Below, one piece after another: positions 9,225 through 18,353 of a stretch of DNA of 64,000 nucleotides. Numbering within the stretch: the stretch's first letter is position 1; every line of letters begins with the position of its first letter. A program made the translations under genes and the position numbers. The notes beneath the pieces are model-generated. The model ran no database searches and was not told where the DNA came from. It saw nothing but the letters and a program-made list of their open reading frames with translations. The stretch comes from Chitinophagaceae bacterium (GTDB taxonomy: Bacteria > Bacteroidota > Bacteroidia > Chitinophagales > Chitinophagaceae): the NCBI GenBank assembly GCA_016710165.1, contig JADJLJ010000002.1, positions 587,501 to 651,500 of the forward strand, written 5' to 3'.

Positions 9225-9719
9225 ATGAACAGGTATCTTTTACTGGTTTTACATACCGGATCACTGGTATTGCTGGGGTTTGGCTGGGTACTTGACGTCC
9301 TCCAGATCGATATTTCCGTTCAGTTTTTTGCCAGGGTCAACCTTTTCAACGAGAAACGCAGTGTGCTGGGCATGCTGCAAAAGCTTTGGAGCGACAAAAG
9401 CTACTGGCCTTTTGTCCTGATCTTTGTATTTGGCATCATCATCCCGGTCCTGAAATCTGCCCTTCTTTACTACATCATATTGGTTAAGAACCACAATATC
9501 AAATGGCGGCACCTGGTAAGCGCCATCAGTAAATGGGCCATGGCCGATGTTTTTGCCATCAGCATCTTTGTTGCATTCCTGGGCGCCAATGCCATGCAGA
9601 ACACGAAGGCAATCCTGGAACCCGGCTTCTATTATTTTTCCGGCTATGTTCTGCTGAGCGGAATAGTAGCCATGTTGTGCGCAAAAATGCTGGATAATTC
9701 CACCGCACAAACCGCATAA
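9225..9719 (+). CDS. PqiA-like (paraquat-inducible protein A family) inner-membrane protein
   Basis: 164 residues with about four transmembrane segments (near 5-25, 60-85, 105-125 and 135-155). The motif FGIIIPVLKS after the second segment and ISKWAMADVFAISIFVAF match the PqiA domain, where a conserved Pro in the second helix and KWxMxDVF are typical. E. coli PqiA works with PqiB in lipid transport between membranes; here there is one PqiA domain and no PqiB or MCE protein nearby. It lies 59 bases before sucA on the same strand and may be co-transcribed. Function here is inferred only. Confidence 0.78.
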   Translation: MNRYLLLVLHTGSLVLLGFGWVLDVLQIDISVQFFARVNLFNEKRSVLGMLQKLWSDKSYWPFVLIFVFGIIIPVLKSALLYYIILVKNHNIKWRHLVSAISKWAMADVFAISIFVAFLGANAMQNTKAILEPGFYYFSGYVLLSGIVAMLCAKMLDNSTAQTA

Positions 9720-9778
9720 TTAACCGATATTTGCAGCCTGTTTTTGAGCAGGTAACTACATCAAATTTTCTGATCACC

Positions 9779-12523
9779 ATGAAGGATTTCCAGTACATCA
9801 CCAGTTCCCATCCCGGCTATATCGAAGGTTTATATAATGATTTTGTAAAGGACCCCAACAGCGTGGATGCGGATATGCGTAAATTTTTCGAGGGCTTCGA
9901 CTTTGCCGTTACCCATGGGGCTGCAGTAAATGGAAAGGCCACTACGGGTAATGGTACGGCTGCCGGGGTAGACTGGATGCAGGAGATCAGGGCTTACCGC
10001 ATGATATTGCGATACCGGAACAAGGGCCATTTATTGGCTGATACCAACCCGATCCGCAAACGGAAAGACCGGGGCGCCAACCTGGAGCCTTCGTACTTTG
10101 GTTTTACCGAGGCAGACCTGGACAGATCTTTTCATGCAGGCGAATTGATCGGCCTGGGAACGACAAGCCTGCGAAATATCATCGCCCATTTAAAAAAATG
10201 TTATACCGGGCATCTGGGAGTTGAATTCAAATATGTAGCGGATAAGGAAAAGACAGACTGGCTCACTAAAGCTATTGAAAAAACAATGCTGGAACCGGTT
10301 CTGCTCACCCAGAAAAAACGCATTCTCCAGAAACTCAATGAAGGAGTGATGTTTGAAAAGTTCCTGCATACAAAATACATCGGGCAGAAAAGATTTTCAC
10401 TGGAAGGGGGGGAAACAGCCATTGCTGCATTGGATGCGATCATCAATACTTCCGCCAATAATAATGTGGAAGAAGTAGTGATCGGCATGGCACACCGGGG
10501 AAGGCTGAATGTACTGGCCAACATCATGGGAAAGACCTATGAACAGATATTCAGTGAATTCGAAGGCTCCAGCCTGCCCGATACGACCATGGGCAGTGGT
10601 GATGTGAAATATCACCTGGGTTTTGGCAGTGATGTGGAAACGGCGGATGGTAAAAAGATACATTTAAAACTCAGCCCCAACCCATCACACCTGGAAGCCG
10701 TTGACCCGGTGGTGATCGGTTTTGCAAGAAGCAAGGCGGATATTCTATACAACAGCGATTACGATAAGATACTTCCCATCCTTATCCATGGCGACGCATC
10801 GGTTGCCGGGCAGGGAGTAGTGTATGAAGTGCTGCAGATGAGCGGGCTGAAAGGATATTATACCGGCGGAACGATCCATTTCGTGATCAACAACCAGATC
10901 GGGTTCACGACAGATTTTGATGATGCAAGAACCGCCGATTATTGTACAAGCATTGCTGCCATGGTACAGGCGCCGGTACTTCATGTTAATGGCGATGATG
11001 CAGAAGCCGTGGTAAAAGCAAGCCAGATAGCAACCTTATACCGCCAGCAATTCAACAGCGACATTTTCATTGACATGGTTTGCTACCGCCGGCATGGTCA
11101 TAATGAAGGCGATGAACCCAAATTCACCCAGCCGCAATTGTATGCGATTATTGAAAAACACCTGAACCCAAGAGAGGTCTATACACAGTTCTTAATGCAG
11201 AACGGGGAGCCGGAAGCACAGGCCCTGGCCAGGGAAATGGAACAGAAATTCCTGGCCGACCTGCAGGAACGCCTGGATGAAGTGAAACAAAACCCGCTGC
11301 CGTATACCTACCAGCCACCGGAATTGGTCTGGAAAAGTTTGCGTAAGGCAACGTCAGATGATTTTGATGCTTCTCCTGTAACGGCGATCGGGACTGAAAT
11401 GTTTCAACAGCTTTTTGAGGGCATGATGAAATGGCCGGCCGATTTTAAGCCGCTTCGTAAAGTGGAAAAACTGATCCAGGATAAACTGAAGCTGTTCCAT
11501 GATGAAAAGAAAGTGGATTGGGCTACCGCAGAGCTGATGGCTTATGGCAGTTTGCTGGTGGAAGGCAAAGATGTACGCATGAGCGGGCAGGATGTTAAGC
11601 GTGGCACATTCAGTCACCGCCATGCGGTGATCTATGATGAGAATACGAATAAGGGCTACAACCGGCTGAATCATTTTACCGAAACACAATCTCCCTTCCG
11701 CATTTATAATTCGCTGTTGAGTGAATACGCGGTGCTGGGCTTTGAATATGGATATTCCATGGCGAATCCAAATGCCCTGGTAATATGGGAAGCACAGTTC
11801 GGGGATTTCTGCAACGGTGCACAAACCATCGTTGATCAGTTCATTGCTGCAGCCGAAACCAAGTGGCAACGGATGAATGGCGTTGTAATGTTATTACCAC
11901 ATGGGTACGAAGGGCAGGGGCCCGAGCACAGCAGTGCCCGTATGGAGCGCTTTTTACAAATGTGTGCCGAACTGAATTTCGTGGTGACCAATGTTACTAC
12001 TGCTGCCAACTTTTTCCATCTGTTGAGACGGCAACTGGCATGGCCTTTCCGCAAGCCGTTGGTTAATTTCTCTCCAAAGGCCAACCTGCGCCATATTGGT
12101 AGTTACAGCACCATGAATGAATTTACCAATGGGGGATTCAAAGAAGTGCTGGACGACAGCAGCGCAGGCGATGCCGCATCGGTAAAGAAGGTGTTGCTTT
12201 GCAGCGGAAAAATTTATTTTGACCTGGCAGAGCGTAAGCAGAAAGAAAACCGGAATGACGTAGCCATTGTACGGATGGAACAGGTACATCCGTTACCGCA
12301 AAAGCAACTAGATGCCCTGTATAAGAAATACAGCAAGGCCATCTGGTACTGGGTGCAGGAAGAGCCGCTGAACATGGGTGCCGCCACTTTCTTACGGATG
12401 AACCTGAAGAACATCAATTTCTATATCATCAGCCGCCAGCCAGGTGCCGCCACGGCAACCGGGTTCAGTAAGATACATGCAAAGGAACAGGCACAGATCG
12501 TAGATACGGCATTCAGTATTTAA
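9779..12523 (+). CDS. sucA: 2-oxoglutarate dehydrogenase E1 component
   Basis: 914 residues from the ATG at 9779 (MKDFQYITSSHPGYIEGLYN); an upstream TTG at 9731 would add 16 unlikely residues. Thiamine-diphosphate enzyme of the TCA cycle that decarboxylates 2-oxoglutarate in the OGDH complex. Visible signatures: VVIGMAHRGRLNVLANIMG, HGDASVAGQGVVYEVLQM, RRHGHNEGDEPKFTQP, the ThDP-domain GTFSHRHAV, and LLPHGYEGQGPEHSSARMER. The N-terminal E2-binding segment (YNDFVKDPNSVDADMRKFFEG) is present. The E2 gene is not adjacent; the next gene is on the other strand. Confidence 0.96.
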   Translation: MKDFQYITSSHPGYIEGLYNDFVKDPNSVDADMRKFFEGFDFAVTHGAAVNGKATTGNGTAAGVDWMQEIRAYRMILRYRNKGHLLADTNPIRKRKDRGANLEPSYFGFTEADLDRSFHAGELIGLGTTSLRNIIAHLKKCYTGHLGVEFKYVADKEKTDWLTKAIEKTMLEPVLLTQKKRILQKLNEGVMFEKFLHTKYIGQKRFSLEGGETAIAALDAIINTSANNNVEEVVIGMAHRGRLNVLANIMGKTYEQIFSEFEGSSLPDTTMGSGDVKYHLGFGSDVETADGKKIHLKLSPNPSHLEAVDPVVIGFARSKADILYNSDYDKILPILIHGDASVAGQGVVYEVLQMSGLKGYYTGGTIHFVINNQIGFTTDFDDARTADYCTSIAAMVQAPVLHVNGDDAEAVVKASQIATLYRQQFNSDIFIDMVCYRRHGHNEGDEPKFTQPQLYAIIEKHLNPREVYTQFLMQNGEPEAQALAREMEQKFLADLQERLDEVKQNPLPYTYQPPELVWKSLRKATSDDFDASPVTAIGTEMFQQLFEGMMKWPADFKPLRKVEKLIQDKLKLFHDEKKVDWATAELMAYGSLLVEGKDVRMSGQDVKRGTFSHRHAVIYDENTNKGYNRLNHFTETQSPFRIYNSLLSEYAVLGFEYGYSMANPNALVIWEAQFGDFCNGAQTIVDQFIAAAETKWQRMNGVVMLLPHGYEGQGPEHSSARMERFLQMCAELNFVVTNVTTAANFFHLLRRQLAWPFRKPLVNFSPKANLRHIGSYSTMNEFTNGGFKEVLDDSSAGDAASVKKVLLCSGKIYFDLAERKQKENRNDVAIVRMEQVHPLPQKQLDALYKKYSKAIWYWVQEEPLNMGAATFLRMNLKNINFYIISRQPGAATATGFSKIHAKEQAQIVDTAFSI

Positions 12524-12550
12524 TAAAACCGGTGATGGACTAAACGGCTA

Positions 12551-13249
12551 TCACGCTGTTGTTAACAACCGCAAAGGCTTTTCTTTTTTTGATGGTTCTA
12601 CCAGGTATGTTCCGGTAAATTTTCCAAAGGCAGGCAGTACGGCATAGTTTTCTGTAAAATAAAAGCAGGGAAAGCGTAGGGACTGTTTACCCAATCCCCT
12701 GATGCTTACCGCCGGGTGGATATGCCCGCTGAAGCAATAATTGTTCTTCAGTTCAGCTTCTGCCAGGTCTTCAATGTGATGCACAAAGATGAAATCATTT
12801 TTTTGCCAAAGCTGCAGGGCCACTTCAATGCCTGCATTCCTGTACCACTCGCCGGCAATGATATCATGATTTCCTTTTACCAGCAGGAAATCAACATGCG
12901 GGAAATCATTCCGCCATTTTAAGAACCAGTCGTGTTCTTTATTCTCAATGCTGTGAAACAGGTCGCCTACAATGATCAGTTGTTTTGGTTTGAAGAACTG
13001 GATACTGTCTACCAGCCGCTGCATATCTTCTTTGGTAACCGAAGGAGGGATGGGAATGCCGCTCTTTCGGAAATGGCCTGTCTTGCCAATGTGCAGGTCG
13101 GATAATATCAATGCCTTCTCCTGCTCCCAAAAAACCGTACGGTTGCTGTGAAGGATAAGATCATTGTTGTGGATAGTATGTTTTATAAATGCCGGCATTA
13201 ATTTCTTTGTCGCTTTTGTTTTTTTTACCTGCTTTGACCAACTCAGCAT
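12551..13249 (-). CDS. pdeM: PdeM-type ligase-associated DNA repair phosphoesterase
   Basis: 232 residues of the calcineurin-like metallophosphoesterase fold. The metal motifs are in order: LSDLHIGKTGHFRKSG, VGDLFHS, KGNHD and FSGHIHP. The FRKSGIP extension after DLHIGK is typical of the PdeM family, which is genetically linked to a ligase, an exonuclease and an Lhr-type helicase in a DNA damage operon. Here it lies 48 bases downstream of that helicase on the same strand. The first 17 residues are weakly conserved, so translation could start at MPAFIKHTIHN. Ligase and exonuclease genes are not in the window. Confidence 0.88.
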   Translation of the reverse strand: MLSWSKQVKKTKATKKLMPAFIKHTIHNNDLILHSNRTVFWEQEKALILSDLHIGKTGHFRKSGIPIPPSVTKEDMQRLVDSIQFFKPKQLIIVGDLFHSIENKEHDWFLKWRNDFPHVDFLLVKGNHDIIAGEWYRNAGIEVALQLWQKNDFIFVHHIEDLAEAELKNNYCFSGHIHPAVSIRGLGKQSLRFPCFYFTENYAVLPAFGKFTGTYLVEPSKKEKPLRLLTTA

Positions 13250-13272
13250 GACAGAAAAAACAAAAGCTGTCA

Positions 13273-13293
13273 GCCTGAGCTTGTCGAAGGCGG
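13273..13293. repeat. Short repeat CTGAGCTTGTCGAAGG between the helicase and pdeM genes
   Basis: GCCT...AGGC with CTGAGCTTGTCGAAGG inside, followed by CGG. A variant with CTGAACATGTCGAAGG and the same CGG lies between nuoH and nuoI (50290-50310). The ends can form a small hairpin. Confidence 0.6.
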
Positions 13294-13297
13294 TTAT

Positions 13298-15838
13298 TTA
13301 AGATTCGCCTTCCAATTGTACCTGCATTCGTTTCACCCTGTCTTCTAATTGTTCTGAGCTCATGTTCTCCCGCAAACTGTCAACCTTTAACGGGAAACAA
13401 AATGGGGTTAATTGCTGCGGCCAGGTGATCACAATATTGCTTTTCTGTATCCGCTGCAGCATATCCCGCAGCCTTGCTTCTTCCATCTGCTGGTCAAATA
13501 CTTCCGTGTAAGCCTGTTTCAACAGGATATTATTGGGTTCATACTCTGCGAATACTTTGAACAGCAAGGATGCGGAAGATTGCAGGTGCCTTGCCTTTTG
13601 TTTCTCACCCGGCATGCCCTGGAATATCAACCCGCCAATGACGGCAATATCCCGGAACTTGCGTTTTGCCATTTCGGTGCTGTTCACACTTTTCTGTATG
13701 TCCTCAAATAGATTTTCCTCGCTGAACAGTTCATACACGTTGCTGTCGTCAACCGGGATGGGCTGGTCACTCAGCAGTTCAAAACCATAATCATTCATGG
13801 CAAAGGAAAAAGTGACGGGCATGATGCGGCTGATGCGGTAAGCCAGGATGGCCGCCATGGCTTCATGCACCAACCGGCCTTCAAACGGATATACGAACAG
13901 GTGAAAGCCATCTTTGGTCTCAATATGTTCGATCAGCAGTTCATTCTCTTTTGGTACACGACTGAGTTCATTCTGTAGTTTGAATAAGGGTTTTAAGACC
14001 TGCAGTTCTTCTACCTTGTTTTTCTTTTGGCTCGTATCAAGCGCCTGCCGTAGTTTTTTACCCATGTTGCTGCTCAGGCTCATTCTTCCCCCCATCCAGC
14101 TTGGGATGATGCTTTTTTTAGACGTTGATCTTTTTACCAGCACGGTCATATCCTTTATCATCACCAGTTCCAGGTTTCTTCCCGCAATGGTAAATGAATC
14201 ACCCGGGTCCAGCCGCGAGATGAACCATTCTTCGATCATGCCGATATAGCCGCCACCCATGAATTTTACTTTCAGCATGGCGTCACTTACGATGGTGCCG
14301 ATGTGCATGCGGTGGCGCATGGCAATGCGGCGGCCGTTGATCTTATGCAGCCCATCCGGCATCACTTCTACTTTCTTGTATTCATCATATTGATTCAAGG
14401 CCTTACCACCGGCAGTAATGTGCAGCAGTATTTCCAGGAATTCATCTTTGGTCATCTCACTAAAACAGAAAGTGCTTTTTATTTCTTCAAAAACGGGGTC
14501 CGGATAAAAACCGTCTCCAACAGCCAGGGTACACAGATATTGTATCAGCACGTCATAACACAACAGCATGGGTGGTTTGCTCTCGATAAAATTTTCTTCC
14601 ACAGCTTTTTTTAAAGCCGCAGCTTCCACCAACTCTAAACTATGGGTGGGTAAAAAGTAGATATTGCTCACCGCATCCGGACTATGGCCGCTCCGGCCGG
14701 CCCGTTGTAAGAATCTTGCCACGCCTTTGGGAGAGCCCACCTGTATCACCGTTTCCACCGGGCGGAAGTCAACTCCCAGGTCAAGGCTGGCGGTACATAC
14801 TACGGCTTTTAATTTCCCGGAATGCAGGTTTTCTTCCACCCAAAGCCGTAAGGCCTGTTCAATGCTGCCATGATGCAGTGCAATGGCACCGGCCAGTTCA
14901 GGCGCTGCATTCAGCAATGCCTGGTACCACATCTCCGTCATGCCTCTTGTGTTAATAAAAATCAGTGTTGTCTTACTCTGGTGAATGATGGGAATGATCT
15001 TATCCACCAGCTTTATTCCCAGGTGCCCGGCCCAGGGATATTTTTCTATTTCATCCGGGAAGATGGATTGGATTATTGTTTGTTTTTGGAGGTTTGCTTT
15101 TATTACCTCACCCCAACCCCCAACCTCCCCTAAATCCCCTCCAAAGGAGGGGACTTGTAAGCCCCTGCTTTTTTGTGAAACTTTTACGGGATGTAACAGC
15201 ACTTCTCTTGCTTCATCCAAATTTCCGATCGTGGCAGATATTCCCCAAACTGAACATGGAGCATTGTTCATTGAATATTGAACATTTATTATCCTGCTGA
15301 TAGCTAACTCCACTTGCACGCCTCTTTTTCCTCCCATCAGTTCGTGCCACTCATCAACTGCAATTATTTTTAATGAAGAAAAATAAGCAGGATTGTTTTT
15401 CTGCGCCAGCAGCAAATGCAGGCTCTCCGGTGTGATGATGAGCACTTCGGGCATTTGCTTTTTCTGTTTTTCCCGTTCTTTTAGTTCTGTATCACCGTTG
15501 CGGATGCCCACTTTCCACTGCATGTTCAATTGTTCAACCACTTCTTCCATGGCCCGTCCAATATCCTTTGCCAGTGCCCGGAGTGGTGTTATCCATACTA
15601 ACTGCAGGCCGTTGTTTTTTTTAGTTTGATAATTCTCGGGATGCTGATTGATGAACCCGATAAGGGCGCCCAGGAACACCGAATAGGTCTTGCCGCAGCC
15701 GGTGGGTGCATTCACCAGGCCGCTTTTGTTCTCCATGATCTGCTGCCAGGTCTGCTCCTGGAATGCAAAAGGCTGCCGCTGGTTTTGTGAAAGCCAGTGT
15801 GTGATCATTTTATAACCCGGGGATCGGTGCAGCTGCAT
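13298..15838 (-). CDS. Lhr-type DEXH-box helicase (ligase-associated DNA repair helicase)
   Basis: 846 residues (836 if the ATG at 15808 is used). Superfamily 2 helicase: Q-motif-like FAFQEQTW, Walker A APTGCGKT (about 41-48), DEXH box VDEWHELMGGKRG, motif III SATIGN, motif VI QRAGRSGH. After the two RecA domains come the winged-helix and Lhr core-type C-terminal regions (HRMHIGTIVSD, GDSFTIAGRNLELV). The family unwinds DNA 3' to 5' in repair with PdeM, the next gene. Anomaly: residues about 225-244, in the linker before the second RecA domain, are encoded by a low-complexity repeat (15106-15165) that looks inserted in frame. Confidence 0.9.
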   Translation of the reverse strand: MQLHRSPGYKMITHWLSQNQRQPFAFQEQTWQQIMENKSGLVNAPTGCGKTYSVFLGALIGFINQHPENYQTKKNNGLQLVWITPLRALAKDIGRAMEEVVEQLNMQWKVGIRNGDTELKEREKQKKQMPEVLIITPESLHLLLAQKNNPAYFSSLKIIAVDEWHELMGGKRGVQVELAISRIINVQYSMNNAPCSVWGISATIGNLDEAREVLLHPVKVSQKSRGLQVPSFGGDLGEVGGWGEVIKANLQKQTIIQSIFPDEIEKYPWAGHLGIKLVDKIIPIIHQSKTTLIFINTRGMTEMWYQALLNAAPELAGAIALHHGSIEQALRLWVEENLHSGKLKAVVCTASLDLGVDFRPVETVIQVGSPKGVARFLQRAGRSGHSPDAVSNIYFLPTHSLELVEAAALKKAVEENFIESKPPMLLCYDVLIQYLCTLAVGDGFYPDPVFEEIKSTFCFSEMTKDEFLEILLHITAGGKALNQYDEYKKVEVMPDGLHKINGRRIAMRHRMHIGTIVSDAMLKVKFMGGGYIGMIEEWFISRLDPGDSFTIAGRNLELVMIKDMTVLVKRSTSKKSIIPSWMGGRMSLSSNMGKKLRQALDTSQKKNKVEELQVLKPLFKLQNELSRVPKENELLIEHIETKDGFHLFVYPFEGRLVHEAMAAILAYRISRIMPVTFSFAMNDYGFELLSDQPIPVDDSNVYELFSEENLFEDIQKSVNSTEMAKRKFRDIAVIGGLIFQGMPGEKQKARHLQSSASLLFKVFAEYEPNNILLKQAYTEVFDQQMEEARLRDMLQRIQKSNIVITWPQQLTPFCFPLKVDSLRENMSSEQLEDRVKRMQVQLEGES
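15106..15165. repeat. C-rich repeat inserted in frame within the helicase gene
   Basis: On the plus strand this 60-base stretch is a run of variants of CCCCAACC and CCTCCCCTAA, ending in the hairpin CCCCTCC AAA GGAGGGG. In the helicase frame it encodes a Gly-rich segment (VPSFGGDLGEVGGWGEV). The length is a multiple of three, so the frame is kept. The segment lies between EVLLHP and the region leading to PDEIEKYPWAGHLG, where the family has only a short linker. Confidence 0.65.
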
Positions 15839-15879
15839 AATTGGTCATGCAAATTAACTACAGAAACGGTCTTAACCCG

Positions 15880-16638
15880 TCAATTTGAGGTGAAGATCCT
15901 TTGCGTGAAGTTTTTACAGGCTTTTACCAGCAGATCTAACTGCCGGCTTTCCTGCTGTTTCAGCTTTTTAATGTATGCCGCCGGACCAAGGTCATTGTTT
16001 TCAAGAAACCGTACGGCCATAAAACTGTCGTGCCATTTACCGGCAACGGTTTGCAGTTTATCAAGGTACGCAGCATTCAGCCCGGTACTTTTTTGAAGCC
16101 CGGCCGGAAGTGCATGATACAGGTACATCATTTTCTTGATCCTGATCCGGAAGCGGTGAATATTTTTTTTATCCCCCCGGTCATTAAAAAGGTTTTCTGC
16201 ATTACTGACCTGGGCGATAAAATACTTTTTCAGTTCCTTCTTTTTTAATTTGTGATGGGGAAGCCTGAGTTTCTTTTCAGCCCTTTTAACGCCTGCCAGG
16301 TACCGGGAGATATTATCTATGAATTGAGTTTCCAGCAGTTTCTGTTTTTCTGAAAGCCCGGTAAGCAGTTTGCCCGGGCAGGACACTGTTTTAATGATGC
16401 CCGTATTAATATGGTTCTCCCTTAAGATGCCGGCATCGTTGAATAACCGCCGGAGTATCTTTTTGGGAAGTTTTTCCGTATCATCCATTTTGTTCAGGAA
16501 AGAAAGCAATGCCCGGATCTTTTTAATATCAACCCGCAGCCAATGGATCTGCTCCTGTTTTTTCTCCGCTGCATACGCATGCAGGTTTTGCCTGATGGCG
16601 GAAAACCGCTGGGTTATATAAACGGAAGGAAATGACAT
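15880..16638 (-). CDS. CHAD domain protein
   Basis: 252 residues from the ATG at 16638 (MSFPSVYITQ); an upstream ATG at 16668 adds ten residues. The protein is helical and strongly basic, with two four-helix repeats containing conserved histidines: HWLRVDIKKIRALLSFL near the start and IHRFRIRIKKMMYLYHAL in the middle. CHAD domains bind polyphosphate, and this arrangement (H-x-x-R-[IV]-x-[IL]-KK[IM]) fits. It has no fused CYTH domain and no polyphosphate kinase next to it. It stands alone between the helicase gene and ffh. Localisation to polyphosphate granules would be inference. Confidence 0.8.
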   Translation of the reverse strand: MSFPSVYITQRFSAIRQNLHAYAAEKKQEQIHWLRVDIKKIRALLSFLNKMDDTEKLPKKILRRLFNDAGILRENHINTGIIKTVSCPGKLLTGLSEKQKLLETQFIDNISRYLAGVKRAEKKLRLPHHKLKKKELKKYFIAQVSNAENLFNDRGDKKNIHRFRIRIKKMMYLYHALPAGLQKSTGLNAAYLDKLQTVAGKWHDSFMAVRFLENNDLGPAAYIKKLKQQESRQLDLLVKACKNFTQRIFTSN

Positions 16639-16774
16639 GTTGAATAAATATGGTATGATCCCGGGCAAAGTTATTCATAAAGAACTGCTGTTTTCAGCCA
16701 TTTTCCGTTGATTTTATGCGACGCTGCCCCGGGGCAAGACAAGTTGCAGGTAGCAGCCCCATCCTGTACTAAAG

Positions 16775-16806
16775 TTTCGGATGGCAAGCCCAATTCCTTA
16801 TTTTTG
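16775..16806 (+). promoter_or_regulatory. Putative ffh promoter (Bacteroidetes type)
   Basis: TTTC (16775) and TATTTTTG (16799-16806) are 20 bases apart, close to the Bacteroidetes -33 TTTG and -7 TAnnTTTG consensus. The ATG of ffh lies 25 bases after the box. Confidence 0.45.
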
Positions 16807-16831
16807 CACTCCTTTTTAAAAGTCAGTTATT

Positions 16832-18157
16832 ATGTTCAATTCGTTAAGTGAAAAGTTAGAAGCAGCCTTCAAGAATATAAAAGGCCAGGCCCGGATCAAT
16901 GAACTCAATATTGCCAATACGGTAAAAGACATCCGCCGGGCACTGGTGGATGCGGACGTGAACTATAAAATTGCCAAAGATTTCACCGACCGGATAAAGG
17001 AAAAAGCGTTGGGTGAAAAAGTGCTTACGGCGGTAAGTCCGGGCCAGCAAATGGTGAAGATCGTGCAGGACGAACTGACGGAACTGATGGGCGGCTCGGA
17101 AAGTGAATTCAACATCAGTGGTAACCCGGCCATCATTTTGGTTGCCGGTTTACAGGGTAGTGGTAAAACAACTTTCAGTGGCAAGCTGGCTAACTATCTT
17201 AAAACCAAAAAGGGTAAATCACCTTTGCTGGTAGCGGCAGACATTTACCGCCCTGCGGCGATCGACCAGCTGGAAGTATTGGGCGGACAGATCGATGTGG
17301 CTGTTTACAGCGAGCGGGAAAATAAAGATGCGGTATCCATTGTTCAGAATGCAATAAAGGAAGCAAGGTCGAAAAATAAGAATGTGATCATCATCGATAC
17401 AGCCGGCCGCCTGGCGGTAGATGAAGTGATGATGACCGAAGTGGCTGATATAAAAGCCGCTGTAAACCCGCAGGAGATCTTATTTGTAGTGGATAGCATG
17501 ACGGGCCAGGATGCGGTGAACACGGCAGCGGCTTTCAACGAGCGCCTTGATTTCAGCGGTGTGGTGCTGACCAAACTGGATGGTGATACAAGGGGTGGTG
17601 CTGCACTTTCTATCAAGTACACCGTAAACAAACCCATCAAGTTTGCCAGCAGCGGCGAGAAGATGGATACACTGGATGTATTCTATCCGGAGCGTATGGC
17701 TCAACGTATCCTGGGCATGGGCGATATTGTGAGCCTGGTGGAAAAAGCGCAGGAGCAGTTTGATGAAGCAGAAGCAAAGAAACTGGAAAAGAAGATACGC
17801 AAGAACCAGTTCGACTTCGAGGATTTTAAGACCCAGTTGCAGCAGATAAAAAAGATGGGCAACCTCAAAGACCTCATGGGTATGATACCCGGCGTAGGCA
17901 AACAGGTGAAAGACCTGGACGTAAACGACGATTCCTTCAAAGGCATTGAAGCCATGATCAATTCCATGACCCTGCAGGAACGCAGGAATCCCGACATCAT
18001 CAACCCCGGCCGCAAGGCACGCATTGCCAAAGGTGCCGGCAAGGACATTGCCGAACTGAATGCTTTTTTAAAGCAATTTGAGCAGATGAAAGGGATGATG
18101 AAGATGATGAACAAAATGCCCATGGGCCGCATGCCGGGCATGGTGGGGAAAAGATGA
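16832..18157 (+). CDS. ffh: Signal recognition particle protein Ffh
   Basis: 441 residues. N domain (1-90) with the ALLEADVN-like segment RRALVDADVNYKIA; G domain with P-loop GLQGSGKTTFSGKLA (about 107-121), DTAGR (G3), TKLDGDTRGGAALS (G4) and a conserved GEKMDTLDVFYPERMAQRILGMGD; Met-rich M domain at the end (MKGMMKMMNKMPMGRMPGM). It binds 4.5S RNA and signal sequences and targets ribosomes to the FtsY/Sec machinery. It appears monocistronic, with its own promoter-like boxes. Confidence 0.97.
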   Translation: MFNSLSEKLEAAFKNIKGQARINELNIANTVKDIRRALVDADVNYKIAKDFTDRIKEKALGEKVLTAVSPGQQMVKIVQDELTELMGGSESEFNISGNPAIILVAGLQGSGKTTFSGKLANYLKTKKGKSPLLVAADIYRPAAIDQLEVLGGQIDVAVYSERENKDAVSIVQNAIKEARSKNKNVIIIDTAGRLAVDEVMMTEVADIKAAVNPQEILFVVDSMTGQDAVNTAAAFNERLDFSGVVLTKLDGDTRGGAALSIKYTVNKPIKFASSGEKMDTLDVFYPERMAQRILGMGDIVSLVEKAQEQFDEAEAKKLEKKIRKNQFDFEDFKTQLQQIKKMGNLKDLMGMIPGVGKQVKDLDVNDDSFKGIEAMINSMTLQERRNPDIINPGRKARIAKGAGKDIAELNAFLKQFEQMKGMMKMMNKMPMGRMPGMVGKR

Positions 18158-18268
18158 TGATTTGATCAGATATTTCGTCAAATGAGGGGTAATGAACCCG
18201 TTATTTCCTGTTGAAATATTAGACATTTCTTAATATCTGAACGACGGTACTGCAAAGCTTTTCAATAA

Positions 18269-18320
18269 TTTGGCAGTTCACCTTCCGCATATTATCTTCG
18301 TTGTCCCTTTTTAGGGACAA
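18269..18320 (+). promoter_or_regulatory. Putative rpsP promoter overlapping a perfect hairpin
   Basis: TTTG (18269-18272), 20 bases, TATCTTCG (18293-18300; one mismatch to TAnnTTTG). It is followed at once by TTGTCCCT TTTT AGGGACAA (18301-18320), a perfect eight-base stem at the expected transcript start. The hairpin may be the 5' end of the mRNA or an operator. Confidence 0.5.
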
Positions 18321-18353
18321 ACCCTATTTTATAACAACCAAAAATTTCTATTT

